From Onthophagus taurus (taxonomy: Eukaryota; Arthropoda; Insecta; Coleoptera; Scarabaeidae), in assembly GCF_036711975.1 (NCBI RefSeq), contig NC_091973.1, positions 14,384,001 to 14,448,000 on the forward strand: a stretch of DNA of 64,000 nt. The letters run 5' to 3'. Shown here piece by piece: positions 29,298-39,015 of the stretch (position 1 is the first letter of the stretch; each line of letters begins with the position of its first letter). The notes beneath the pieces were generated by a model that made no database searches, was not told the DNA's origin, and was given only the letters and a program-made list of their open reading frames with translations. The position numbers were made by a program, and so were the translations under genes.

Positions 29298-29816
29298 ATG
29301 ACATTCAGACGTACGGCAGTTGTAGATATTCAAGGTGTTCAAGTCGATTCAGAATTTGAAGCCAGAGAAGTTACTCTCATAGATTTAGACACATCCCACA
29401 CGTTACATCTACATCTTCAGTCAAGCAAACCATTCCGAGCGCTGAACGAAAAGGACCAGAAGTCTTGTAGATATTTAGAACGACATCATCATCGATTGGG
29501 TTTTAACGATGGCTGGATCAGTCAAGGTATGGGTTTGAAGCTGCTCGATGATACCATTTCAAACTATGATCTCATCTATGTGAAGGGGAACCAGAAGGCA
29601 CATTTTCTGAAAAATCGTCCATGCCATCCAAATCGATGTTGTAGGAATTTAAAGATTATCGACCTATCGCTAGAAAAATGTAATGTAGCCGAAGAGATTA
29701 AATTAAATGTTTCGTTAGATGTGTGTTGGTGTCATAACGGGTTCCCAGCCGTATGTTCGCAAAACAACGCATTAATATTAAAAAATTATGTAAACCAATC
29801 GAAATTTATGCTGTAA
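29298..29816 (+). CDS. putative DEDD-type nuclease-like protein, 172 aa
   Basis: An uninterrupted frame preceded by TATATATA (about 29250). The N-terminus AVVDIQGVQVDSEFEAREVTLIDLD has the D-x-Q-G ... E spacing that I associate with a family of insect proteins beginning VVDIQGF, common at mobile or viral loci and possibly related to RNase H-fold exonucleases. A late segment ENLIYVKGNQKAHFL-like (actual: DLIYVKGNQKAHFL) and a C-terminal C..H...C pattern fit that family too. Family recall is from memory and unverified. Enzyme activity is an inference; the catalytic set is not fully assignable by eye. Confidence 0.45.
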   Translation: MTFRRTAVVDIQGVQVDSEFEAREVTLIDLDTSHTLHLHLQSSKPFRALNEKDQKSCRYLERHHHRLGFNDGWISQGMGLKLLDDTISNYDLIYVKGNQKAHFLKNRPCHPNRCCRNLKIIDLSLEKCNVAEEIKLNVSLDVCWCHNGFPAVCSQNNALILKNYVNQSKFML

Positions 29817-29913
29817 ACCAATCAAAATGTATTGTACTATAAAAAATAAATATATATATTTTGTAAACTATTGAACTTTCATTCATTCAGTCCTTAACAT
29901 ACAACAAGTTAAG

Positions 29914-31578
29914 ATGTACCCCCATATTAATTTTAAATCTATTTACCTGTTGATATATATATTGAAATATATATCTGGAATGTTAAACGACGATACTGAT
30001 GATATTTATAACCTTCTTGTTAAGTATGGACATATTTCGGCGGTGGACTTTGACGAACAACCCAATTTACATTTAGATCGTCAGGAAATGTTAGCTGAAG
30101 GTCTATCTCACTTTCAAAATTACTATCATCTCCCTATAACAGGGGAGGCTGATAATGATACATTAAATCTACTGTTAAAACCCCGATGTGGTAATTTGGA
30201 TGTTTATACAAATTTAAACTATAAACATATAACGCGTAAGTGGAACTTTACTAAAATTAAATGGGGTTTGTTCCAACCATATCATCTACAGTCCGTAGAG
30301 CTATTTAGAAAGGCGTTTAACGTTTGGTCTGAGCATATAAATTTACAGTTTCAAAAAACTTATCGAGATATTAACATTTTAATCGGGTTCCGAAGTGTGA
30401 ATCATACACTTATCCAAAATCCTATTATAAATTGCCCCGCTAAATTTGATTGTAAAGGAGGTGTGCTAGCTCACGCAGAGTATCCGAGTATACATAAAGT
30501 TAAAGTTGAAATTCATATAGACATAGACGAGAATTGGAATTTCACTAATAATAACGAAAATGAAGTCAATTTATTACCTGTTATTATACATGAAATTGGT
30601 CACTCTTTAGGATTAGATCATAATAATCGAAATGATTCCGTAATGTATGCATATTATGGTGGAGTTGAAACCTTAAGTCAGCATGACATTGATAATATAC
30701 AGAGAATCTATGGACGTAAATCACTTGATAAACCCAGTATCTCTACAACAACCTCAATTCCCACTACAAATAGAACTCAAACTTCGACTACAACAAGAAC
30801 AACAACAACAACAAGAACAACAACAGTAAGGCCATCACCATCAACAACAACAATAAGGTCAACATCAGTCTCAACTGTAAACGTCTCCCATATATGTGAT
30901 GTGGATGAAAAGTTCACAGCATTTTTAATTTACGATAAAATAGTCTACGTTTTCTTTAAGCAGTGGGTTTGGTTAATTGATCTAAAGACTAAAAAACCGA
31001 TTCAATCCGAAGCTGTAAACATTTTAGATTGGATACACCCCTTGAGAGGGGTTTTAGACAATAGCGACTATGACTATGTAGTGTCAGTAGATTCAAATGG
31101 CCTATTCACATTTATTATCAAAAATGAAATATATATAATTGAAATTAAGAGTTTAACTGTAAGGTATAAATATAGATTTTCTGAAACGGAATTAGGTTTA
31201 ACTGATGTAAGTAAAATTAGAGGTGTGGTTACCAGTAATTACGGTTTGACATACATCTTTTTCGATATACATTACATCATCCAGGTAGATGAGTACTTTT
31301 ACAGAAGAAAAAAGATTATAATGTCTGCAGATGAATTCTTTCCGGGAATTCCAAACAACTTCAGTGGTGTATATAAAACGTCTGATGGTTTATTAAATTT
31401 CTTTGTTGGGGATATAATTATCCGTTACAATGAATATTTAAAAGAGGTTGTGAGTAGTTCGGAAAAGAACCTATCTTTATTGGGTATATCTTGTCCCTAT
31501 AAGTCTTTAATTGATCAACTCAAATATATATTGTCTACAATAATTTCATCAAATATCACAATTCCAGCGGAAAATTAA
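29914..31578 (+). CDS. matrix metalloprotease (MMP), secreted type
   Basis: 554 residues, intact. A hydrophobic N-terminus (about 9-22) serves as signal peptide. A peptidoglycan-binding-like prodomain (about 30-88) ends in the cysteine switch PRCGNLD (90-96), which keeps MMPs latent. The catalytic domain has the zinc motif HEIGHSLGLDH (226-236) and the Met-turn at SVMY (M244). A Thr/Ser-rich linker (about 275-318) leads to a C-terminal region with hemopexin-like strands (DEKFTAFLIYDKIVYVFF). All core residues are present, so an active secreted protease is expected. Viral MMPs are known from insect granuloviruses and entomopoxviruses; here the gene is cargo between nuclease-like and polymerase genes of Polinton A. 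Confidence 0.88.
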   Translation: MYPHINFKSIYLLIYILKYISGMLNDDTDDIYNLLVKYGHISAVDFDEQPNLHLDRQEMLAEGLSHFQNYYHLPITGEADNDTLNLLLKPRCGNLDVYTNLNYKHITRKWNFTKIKWGLFQPYHLQSVELFRKAFNVWSEHINLQFQKTYRDINILIGFRSVNHTLIQNPIINCPAKFDCKGGVLAHAEYPSIHKVKVEIHIDIDENWNFTNNNENEVNLLPVIIHEIGHSLGLDHNNRNDSVMYAYYGGVETLSQHDIDNIQRIYGRKSLDKPSISTTTSIPTTNRTQTSTTTRTTTTTRTTTVRPSPSTTTIRSTSVSTVNVSHICDVDEKFTAFLIYDKIVYVFFKQWVWLIDLKTKKPIQSEAVNILDWIHPLRGVLDNSDYDYVVSVDSNGLFTFIIKNEIYIIEIKSLTVRYKYRFSETELGLTDVSKIRGVVTSNYGLTYIFFDIHYIIQVDEYFYRRKKIIMSADEFFPGIPNNFSGVYKTSDGLLNFFVGDIIIRYNEYLKEVVSSSEKNLSLLGISCPYKSLIDQLKYILSTIISSNITIPAEN

Positions 31579-31921
31579 ATATGTTATGTATCAAATGTGA
31601 TTTAATCTATGTAACGACAAACTTATTTGGGTTCTATGTAAATAAAATTTTTTCCACTTGTTTATATATTTGTGGTTTTTTGTTTTTTGAAGTAGAATTA
31701 ATTATCTTGTCCAACTGTCATCCGTTTGTGGTTTTTTTGTTTTTTTGAAACTACTATCTGTTTTTCACCGCAATTATCTACAACTTGTTTTATTATTTAA
31801 AGACAATAGATATATAAAGGATGCTCTGGTTACCGAAAAGTTAATAGCATTTGTTCGTGATCTCGTAGACACCGTGTTATTTTTTTTTTTTTCCGAAAAG
31901 TGAAAAGAAAAAACTCTAAAC
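31579..31921. other. intergenic, MMP 3' end and polymerase promoter region
   Basis: AT-rich; a word TTTGTGGTTTTTTGTTTTTTGAA occurs twice (31670s and 31730s). TATATAAAGG at about 31809-31818 is a TATA-like candidate for the polymerase gene. No coding frame. Confidence 0.45.
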
Positions 31922-34900
31922 ATGTTTATTTGTGAGTTCTGTCAAGTGTCTTTTACGGTGAAACGTAATCTTGACAGGCATATGCGAGATAAACATGGTA
32001 AAACTAATTTCGATTGTACCGTGTGTGGAGGAACATTTTCAAGACGAGATAACTTGAACGTACATCTGAAACGATCTCATGGGTTATCTATGAAACGTCA
32101 AGCACCACCACCACCACCACCATTACCATCAACTATCGAACATCGATCAAATCTAGAGATGGAAGTTCCCGGTACATCTACTAAACATCAATCAAATTTG
32201 GAGATGGTAGTACCAACACCATTAACATCCCCACCACCACCACCACCACCACTAGGTAATAAACGTCATCGATATTCAGCACGTCTACAGTCCATGATCG
32301 AAAACGATGGAAGGGTATGTCAAGTTTGTGGCGATTTACTACCATCACTTATCTCGCTTGAATGCCATCTTAGAACTGAGCATGTTGAAATAATCGATGA
32401 TAATGTTAAAAAATTTAAGTCTTGCTATAAAAATAGGGTAGTTTGCTATAGAATTGATGGAGCTCAACCTGATGATGATATACCGTCATATCTATTGAAA
32501 TGTTGTGAAACAGTTAATCGACTGATTGAACAACATCTCAATAGGAATGGTTCGGTAAAAGCTCAGATTGAGTTATTAGCAAATTATATTAAGTCCGGAT
32601 TTGATGATGATGACGGGAATGAGGAAATTATTATGTCGGAGAAAAATTTTAATACAAAATTTAGAATTATCACTGCCGCCACTGTGTTGAATGAGGTTTA
32701 TGATGAGATGACTCGGGATATTCTAACTCAAAGCGAAGAGTTTCAGGAGCGTGGGTCGGGGTGGGCTTTCCACTCTATATCTCACCTGCTCCTGAACATC
32801 AATAAATTTGAGCCCATACCCGGGTCATCATATATTCGTTTACCTCATGATATCGAAAAGAAAAAGGCATGCATCAATATTAAGAATTATGAAGACGATG
32901 CATGTCTAGCGTGGTGTTTGATGGCAGCTCTTTATCCCGCAAAACTTCATCAAGACCGGACTTCAAGCTACCCTCACTATAGTGAAACACTTAATTTACA
33001 AGGTATTAGATTCCCCATTACTTTTAAAGACATTGTTAAAGTGGAAAAGTTAAATAATTTAAGCATTAATGTGTATGAGTTAGTTAGGAATTCGAAAAAG
33101 TATACGGTGGAAGGACCAATTTATTTTACCAAACAAAGACGCGAAATTCATATAAATTTACTCTATTTATATGAAACCGGCGGGAAAAGTCATTTTGTAT
33201 TAATTAAGAACCTATCCAGGCTTATATCACGTCAGTTTTCACGCCATGAGCATTCTATACACCTTTGTGATGGATGTTTAACCCGATTTCTATCTGCTGA
33301 AAAATTAATTACACATCAGAATCACGATTGTAATCATATAAAAACAATTGTTCCCACGATAAATTTAAAATCAAAACCTAATTATTTTGGCTTACACACT
33401 CCCGAAAATATTTTATCATTTAATAACTATAAATTCACACAGATGGTCCCGTTCGTTATATATGCAGACTTCGAATCGATTCTACAACCCATCGATTTTT
33501 GTGAGCCCAATTCATCTAAATCTTAGTTTCGCTTATTATATCGTTTCCACGATTGATAGTAGTTTTAATAAATTTGAAACGTATACAGGACTTGATGCAT
33601 CTCACGTTTTTATCACAAAATTAATCGATGATGTTAAATCTATTTATAATAAATACTTGAAAACCGTAAAACCAATGATACCTTTAACAACCGATGAGCA
33701 ACGCAATTTCGATTCAGCTGAAAATTGTTATATTTGTCAAAATCCTTTCACATCTGACCAGGTTAAGGTACGCGATCATTGTCATATTGGTGGTAAATAC
33801 CGGGGACCCGCCCATGCAAATTGCAATCTAAATTTCAAACTTCCAAATTCTATTCCAATATTCTTTCATAATTTTAGCGGTTATGATTGCCATTTATTTA
33901 TTAAAGAAATGGCTGATGCTGATGAATATGGACTTGATGTATTGCCGAACAATAAAGAAAAATATATCAGTTTCAGTAAAAGACTGTTTGTCGATAAATG
34001 AATCAATGAAGATAAAACTGTTGAAAATATTTTTTTAAAATTAAGATTTGTTGATTCGTTTAGATTTATGGCATCTTCATTAGACTCTTTAGCCGGTAAC
34101 CTCGAAATAAATGACTTTATCAATATACGTAAATTCTTTCCACACCCGGAACATTTTAAATTGTTAACGAAAAAGGGTGTATTTCCATACAATTATATAG
34201 CCTCTTTCGACAAACTAAATGATACATCACTACCATCTAAAAGCATGTTTTACAACAAATTAAATTTAGAAGACATAAGCGATGAGCAATATTCGCACGC
34301 TCAATGTGTGTGGAAAGAATTTAATTGTCAAAATTTGAAACAATATTCCGATTTGTATTTAAAGACAGATGTTCTTTTATTGACTGATGTATTTGAAAAA
34401 TTCAGGCAAGTTTGTTTTAAAACTTACGATTTAGATCCCGCGCATTATTATACGGCACCGGGGCTATCTTGGGATGCCATGTTAAAATTCACCAAAATTA
34501 AATTAGAATTATTGACGGATATAGATCAAGTTCATTTTATTAAGAAAGGTATCCGTGGAGGTATTTCTCAATGCTCCCTACGGTACGCTAAAGCTAATAA
34601 TAAATATATGGATAATTATAACCCCAATTTACCATCATCGCATTTAATGTATTGGGACGCGAATAATTTGTATGGATGGGCGATGTCGCAATATTTACCG
34701 GTTTCCAGTTTCAAGTGGTTAGATGATACCCAAATTCTAAATTTTAATTTTAATAATATATCAGATACTTCAGATTACGGTTACATTTTAGATGTAGATA
34801 TCGAATACCCCGAGTATTTGCATGATACGCATAATGATTTACCTTTTTTATGTGAAAACATTTTACCACCTAACGGTAGATGTGAAAGCGATAAAAGATT

Positions 34901-35924
34901 GATTCCAAATTTATTTAATAAAACAAATTATGTTGTGCATTATAGAAATTTAAAGCAGGCCGTTGCTAACGGTCTTAAAGTTTCTAAAATTAATAGAGTT
35001 TTATCGTTCAGACAGTCTATCTGGTTGAAATCTTACATCGATAAGAATACAGCATTACGCCAATACGCTAATAATTCTTTTGAAAAAGATTTTTTCAAGT
35101 TAATGAATAATGCGGTTTTTGGTAAAACCATGGAAAATGTAGATAAGCGAGTCGATGTAAGATTAGTGACCAGTTGGGATGATGTTCATACTAGCGAAAT
35201 TTCCGGTCGTCCTCGTTTAGGAGCTCGGAGTTTAATTGCGAAATTGAATTTTAAAAGCATAAGCATATTCACAGAAACGTTTTCGGCAATTCAAATGGAT
35301 CGTCTCCATGTCGTTTACGATAAACCTCTATATGTTGGTTTTACGGTTTTAGAATTGTCTAAATTGTTAAGGTATAATTTTTATTATGATTTCTTAAAAC
35401 CAAAGTACGGTGAATCTATTCGCTTATGTTACATGGATACCGATAGCTTCACCGTACTAATTGATTCCGATGATGTTTATAGAGACGTGAAATTGAATTT
35501 AGATAAATTTGACACATCGAACTACAGTCCTGATAATCAGTTTGACATACCGTTACATAATAAAGCTGTTTTGGGTAAAATGAAAGACGAGAATTGCGGA
35601 AACATAATGGTTGAATTTATCGGTTTGAGGTCTAAAGTGTATGCGAATAGGGTCGCTGATGGTCGGGTTACAAAGAAATCTAAAGGTGTTAAGAAAGCTA
35701 TTGTTAAACATAACATATCTTTTCAAAATTATTTAGATTGTTTAAATTCAAAATCGGTTTTATTTAAAAAACAAACGTTATTTAGAAGTTTCAATCATAA
35801 CATATTTACAGCATTACAAAATAAATTGGTTCTATCACCAAATGACTCCAAGCGATATATTTGTAATAATGGAATTAATACATTCGCTTGGGGTCATTAT
35901 AGTATTAATGACGATAGTACATAG
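31922..35924 (+). pseudogene. polB: Polinton A family-B DNA polymerase with N-terminal zinc fingers (broken)
   Basis: Protein-primed-type polymerase B. Zinc fingers open the protein: CEFCQVSFTVKRNLDRHMRDKH, CTVCGGTFSRRDNLNVHLKRSH, then a proline-rich linker and CQVCGDLLPSLISLECHL. The exonuclease has FVIYADFESIL and FHNFSGYDCHLF, with an Endo VII-like zinc insertion (CYICQNPF...DHCHIGGKYRGPAH). Polymerase motifs: MYWDANNLYGWAMSQ, MNNAVFGKTMEN and YMDTDSF. Two breaks: an about 32-bp deletion with frameshift near 33525 and an in-frame TGA at 33999-34001. Otherwise it aligns closely with the Polinton B copy. It would replicate the element; this copy should not make full-length enzyme. Confidence 0.9.
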
Positions 35925-36017
35925 TTTAATTTTAAGTTAATTTATTCGTATTTATTGTAATTTATTGAAAAGTTCTCGATGGTTTAATTGTTTATTCGCT
36001 TTACTTTCTGTTTACAT

Positions 36018-36197
36018 CACACTTTAGCTATGGTTCAAATCTCATTGGTAAGTATGTTAATTTACACTATCGAGATTTTTTTTATTGTTTTAATTCAATT
36101 GCAGGATTTTAAAGTCTATATACCTAAACGTTATGAAAATGAGACTTTAAAGGACGATACGTTTGCAATTTTAAAATCTTCAATCAAATCTTTATGA
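36018..36197 (+). pseudogene. remnant of small protein family 1
   Basis: 36106-36197 encodes DFKVYIPKRYENETLKDDTF, nearly the same as the central part of 27355-27705. It is preceded by ATGGTTCAAATCTCATTG at about 36030, then GTAAGT and a pyrimidine-rich tract ending CAG, so it may be spliced to a 36-residue product. More likely it is a truncated duplicate. Confidence 0.5.
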
Positions 36198-36240
36198 ATT
36201 TAAGACTAAAAAAAGAATTCATGTATTTGAGCTTTACGGG

Positions 36241-36452
36241 ATGTTGCCCATCGAAATCATATTGAGATTGTGGAGAACATGGTTTACCAACCATTGGGAT
36301 GTGTTGGGAACACTTAGGATCGATTTATTTTTTATACTGTAAGTAATATCTATTGTTTCTCGAATTTTCCTTTTGATAATTTTATTTTTTTTAATTTTAT
36401 CAACAGTTGTTATTGGAAATTTGTTTATCTAGAGAGATGTTACTGCGTCTAA
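36241..36452 (+). CDS. tiny two-exon gene in right TIR, 47 aa
   Basis: Exon 1 36241-36338 encodes LPIEIILRLWRTWFTNHW then ends at a perfect GTAAGT; the intron (36339-36406) has a pyrimidine-rich tract and CAACAG; exon 2 36407-36452 stays in frame to TAA. Without splicing the frame stops at once. Both TIR copies keep the splice signals. The first half resembles the N-terminal IPWDLVLKLWDTWF of the two-exon protein at 45555-46233. Role unknown; it sits directly upstream of the 115-aa gene and could alternatively be its 5' leader. Confidence 0.45.
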
Positions 36453-36566
36453 CCACATTATTTTTTTTGCGGTTACATTATCTTTACCGCCTGGTGCGAA
36501 ATTTATTCATTCCGAACTTACACTCCAAACTGTTCACTTCAAGTTTATACACCGCTTATTGAAAAG

Positions 36567-36914
36567 ATGGGACATCTAAATCGTTTAGGACAGTGTGAAA
36601 TTTTACCTAAGAAAAAAGTGAGTGATTTACATTTACATACACCGTATCCAATTGTAGCAGCTAAACGTATTCCAAGCCGAGCTTGGCCTATGGTAATTGT
36701 TGAACTGGAAGCTGGATTTATTCTGTTTCTACCTAAACGTATTGCTGAAGTGATTTCCGATGCTGAAATTGTTGAACTACGTGAAATGTGTTTGGTATAT
36801 CTTGGAGAACTTGAACTTAACAAGACATGTACTGTGCAAAAGATTGAATTTATAAAGAAGAAGAAGAAGAATATTGGTTCAAATGATGAAATTCCATCGG
36901 CATCTATTTCTTAA
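36567..36914 (+). CDS. TIR-encoded small protein, about 115 aa (family 1)
   Basis: The right-TIR copy of 26327-26674; only a few residues differ (for example EILPKK for EFLPKK and ILFLPKR for IVFLPKR). The frame is intact from ATG to stop. Being in the TIR it is doubled in every element, a way to keep two transcribed copies pointing outward. Function is not recognised; the conserved points are the SDLHLHTPY strand, WPMVIVEL and FLPKRIAEVI. Confidence 0.65.
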   Translation: MGHLNRLGQCEILPKKKVSDLHLHTPYPIVAAKRIPSRAWPMVIVELEAGFILFLPKRIAEVISDAEIVELREMCLVYLGELELNKTCTVQKIEFIKKKKKNIGSNDEIPSASIS

Positions 36915-37382
36915 ATATAGTCATTTCAAGTTAATCACAGATTATATTATATATTGGTTTTTTTATATATTATGCTAATATAATTTATTGTTAATTTGAA
37001 ATGTAATGATTTTTTTTTATTTTTAATCCTATATTCCCACCACCACCACCATTTAATTTTTCAGCTCAAGTTACGCTAATTTACAGTTCAATTCTCAATC
37101 ATAGCTAGCGTCATTATATTTAAATTTTTCTGTTTAATTTTATAAAAAATTCCTAAATCTAGTACTTACACCACTCAATCATAGGTGGCGCCATTGTATT
37201 TAAATTTTTCTATTTAATTTTCTAAAAATCCCTAGATCTCTAGTTACTTTTAATACCAACCTAATTTTTTTCCCCCAAACTTTAGTTGGTATCCCCCCCT
37301 ATACCTAATACATTGAGGCGTGACGTCACCGCAGGAGCAGCAGGAGCAACTTCCGGTCTAGAACCGGCATTCTTACACTACT

Positions 37383-37388
37383 TAAGGG
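37383..37388 (+). repeat. 6-bp target-site duplication of Polinton A (right)
   Basis: TAAGGG, identical to 25932-25937. Confidence 0.92.
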
Positions 37389-38433
37389 GAAGGCTCTGGA
37401 GGTGAATGTTGGAAAGACAAAGGTTATGAAGTTCTGTAAAGGGGGTAGAAGGAAGAGCGAAGACTGGAGGTGGGAAGGGAAGGAGATAGAGGAGGTGAGG
37501 GAGTACACATATTTGGGGTACAGATTTAGAGAGGACAACAAGGAAGGAGCGCATGTGAGGGCAATGGCAAAGAAGGCGAATAAGGTGATGGGGCAGGTCT
37601 GGAGGTGGGGAGAGAGATTATTTGGAAGGGATATGGAAAAAAGGAAGATGATATTCGAGTGCTTGATTAGAAGTGTTATGATGTACGGGGCGGAGCTTTG
37701 GGGGTGGAAAGAGCAAGGGCTGTTGGAAGGCGTACAGGCCAGGTATTGGAGATGGGTTTTGGGGTTGGCAAAAGAGACGCCGGAGTACATAGTCAGAGAA
37801 GAGGTGAAGGTTGATAAGTTAAGAGTGGAGGCGGGTAAAAGGGCGGTACGTTTTGAGGAGAGGGTTGAAGGGAGGTCTCAATGTAAAATTTTGGGGGAGT
37901 GCTGGAAAGAGATTAAGGCAGGGAAAGGGGGTTACGGGCAACGAGGGAGGGAGGAATATTTCAGAAGGGTGGGGTACTCAGTGAAAGCGGTAGATGATAG
38001 AAGGAGGGAAGGGATTGAGATGTGGAAAGAGCTGGAGAGCAGGGTAAGAGATGTACAGAGGCAAGAAAGAAGGGGGCAGATAAGGGAGAGCAGGTACAAC
38101 CCTAAGTACGAGGAAATAATAACGGAGGGATTGCCGAAGTACCTGTCGGTGGAGGGGGATGAGGAGGGGAAGAGGATGGTGGCAAGATTCAGATGCGGCA
38201 ATGAGGAGAGAGCGAATAGGTATTGGATGAGAGATGAGGAGAGGGGTTGTAGGCTATGTTGGGGGGAGTGGGAGTCGTTGGAGCACCTACTGAGGGAGTG
38301 TGACGAGCTAAGAGAGGAGGTGATCGGCTGGAAGCAGGTGCTGGGGGAGGGGGCAGAGGGGAGAGAATGGATGAGGGAGGTGGTGGCGACAAGGCAGCGT
38401 AGGGAGATGCGGGGAGGAGATGGGGAGGGGTAG
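37389..38433 (+). pseudogene. element D ORF2, C-terminal part
   Basis: Continues the RT gene broken at 25937. It contains NVGKTKVMKFCKGG (RT palm end), YLGYRFREDN, GAELWGWKEQGLLEGVQARYWRW and near the end the zinc motif CRLCWGEWESLEHLLREC (CxxC...H....C) usual for R1/I/Jockey-type C-termini. The frame of this piece is open. It ends 115 bp before the target-site duplication; the 3' end has AATAAA words instead of a long poly(A). Confidence 0.85.
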
Positions 38434-38547
38434 GATAGGAAATAAAATGTATTGTATTGTAATGTGATATATGTAATTGTAGTATTGCTAAAAATTTAAT
38501 TGTTTGTGGAATGTATTGCTGATTTGGTAGCAATAAACTTAATTAAT

Positions 38548-38861
38548 AAACCCGGTTCACGTACTCGCTCGATTTCAGTACCATTATGCTCAAATGCGAT
38601 ATACTCAAATAGAAATGTCGGTAAGTTGTGTGTTAGTTGGATGGTATCAGTTGGATCGTTTAATTTTTCTTTATAATCCCCCTCAATACGTATATAACTT
38701 TCGAAGAATGAAAATAGAACATCTTCTTGGTTTAGTTCAATGGTGAATATATCGTTGTTTTGAAAAGAATTTGTGGATGGATGATAACTATGCACTTCTT
38801 CTCGAGCGATAGAATTATCCACGATGGGTTCGCGGTATATATTTAACATTTGTGTGGACAT
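38548..38861 (-). pseudogene. Polinton B major capsid protein, N-terminal part
   Basis: Starts at ATG 38861 and runs to the insertion point at R-E-P-G. Compared with the Polinton C capsid it shares the NSFQNNDIFTIELNQEDV / NSFNNSDEIRIAIQQQDV segment, the SYIRIEG strand (SFIYVQG in C) and the IERVREPG / IDRVRNPG motif where element D inserted. Capsid shell protein by family. The frame after REPG reads into element D's tail. Confidence 0.8.
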
Positions 38862-39015
38862 GATAACCTAATTGCTTGAGGAAACGTCTGTTGTCCGCTC
38901 GCAATGAAGTCTTTCTGTTAACTGATCTATACGTTCTCTTTCCAGCTGAGTTATAATGTTTTCTTTTTATAGATGATGATTGAGGATCGGCTTTTAATCG
39001 GAACAACAGTCCCAT
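38815..39015 (-). CDS. small conserved ORF between MCP and minor capsid (B), 66 aa
   Basis: Basic 66-residue frame starting at ATG 39015 and overlapping the capsid start by its last codons. Its segment NRRFLKQLGYHV matches NKQFLESLGLQL of the 44-residue frame at the same place in Polinton C (58267-58401). Conserved position, overlap with both neighbours and a shared C-terminal motif support a real gene, perhaps a capsid cement or assembly factor; the function is not known. Confidence 0.55.
   Translation of the reverse strand: MGLLFRLKADPQSSSIKRKHYNSAGKRTYRSVNRKTSLRADNRRFLKQLGYHVHTNVKYIPRTHRG

Larger units (their letters stand above)
25938..37382. mobile_element. Polinton A, 11.4-kb deletion derivative with MMP cargo
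   Basis: TIRs begin AGTAGTGTAAGAATGCC and the 6-bp duplication TAAGGG is exact, so both ends are certain. Contents: a small-protein gene in each TIR, a third copy at 27355, an integrase C-terminal remnant (minus), repeats, a remnant of the DUF-type gene, a putative nuclease (29298), a matrix metalloprotease (29914) and family-B DNA polymerase (31922-35924). It lacks capsid, minor capsid, protease, ATPase and PLA2 genes. The TIR equals that of Polinton C, so A may have been mobilised by C-type integrase. Confidence 0.92.
36239..37382 (-). repeat. Polinton A right TIR (about 1.14 kb)
   Basis: Inverted copy of 25938-26999, ending CACTACT at 37382, with TGACGTCA at 37321-37328. It has an extra about 82-bp segment with ACACCACTCAATCATAGG (about 37169-37187), a sequence also present in the Polinton C TIR. 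Confidence 0.9.
16943..38547 (+). mobile_element. non-LTR retrotransposon D, 5'-truncated, twice interrupted
   Basis: A purine-rich plus-strand element flanked by AAACCCGGTT. It retains the ORF1 C-terminus with zinc knuckles (16982-17371), the start of ORF2 (17392-17468), most of the endonuclease and RT (24097-25937) and the ORF2 C-terminus (37389-38433), ending about 110 bp later in AATAAACTTAATTAATAAA. The gaps are a Ty3/gypsy element and Polinton A. The 5' truncation is the usual result of incomplete target-primed reverse transcription. The clade was not determined; its coding style (VFWNVAG, GDFNARLGEG, C-terminal CxxC...H...C) recalls insect elements I have seen in Hymenoptera. Confidence 0.85.
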
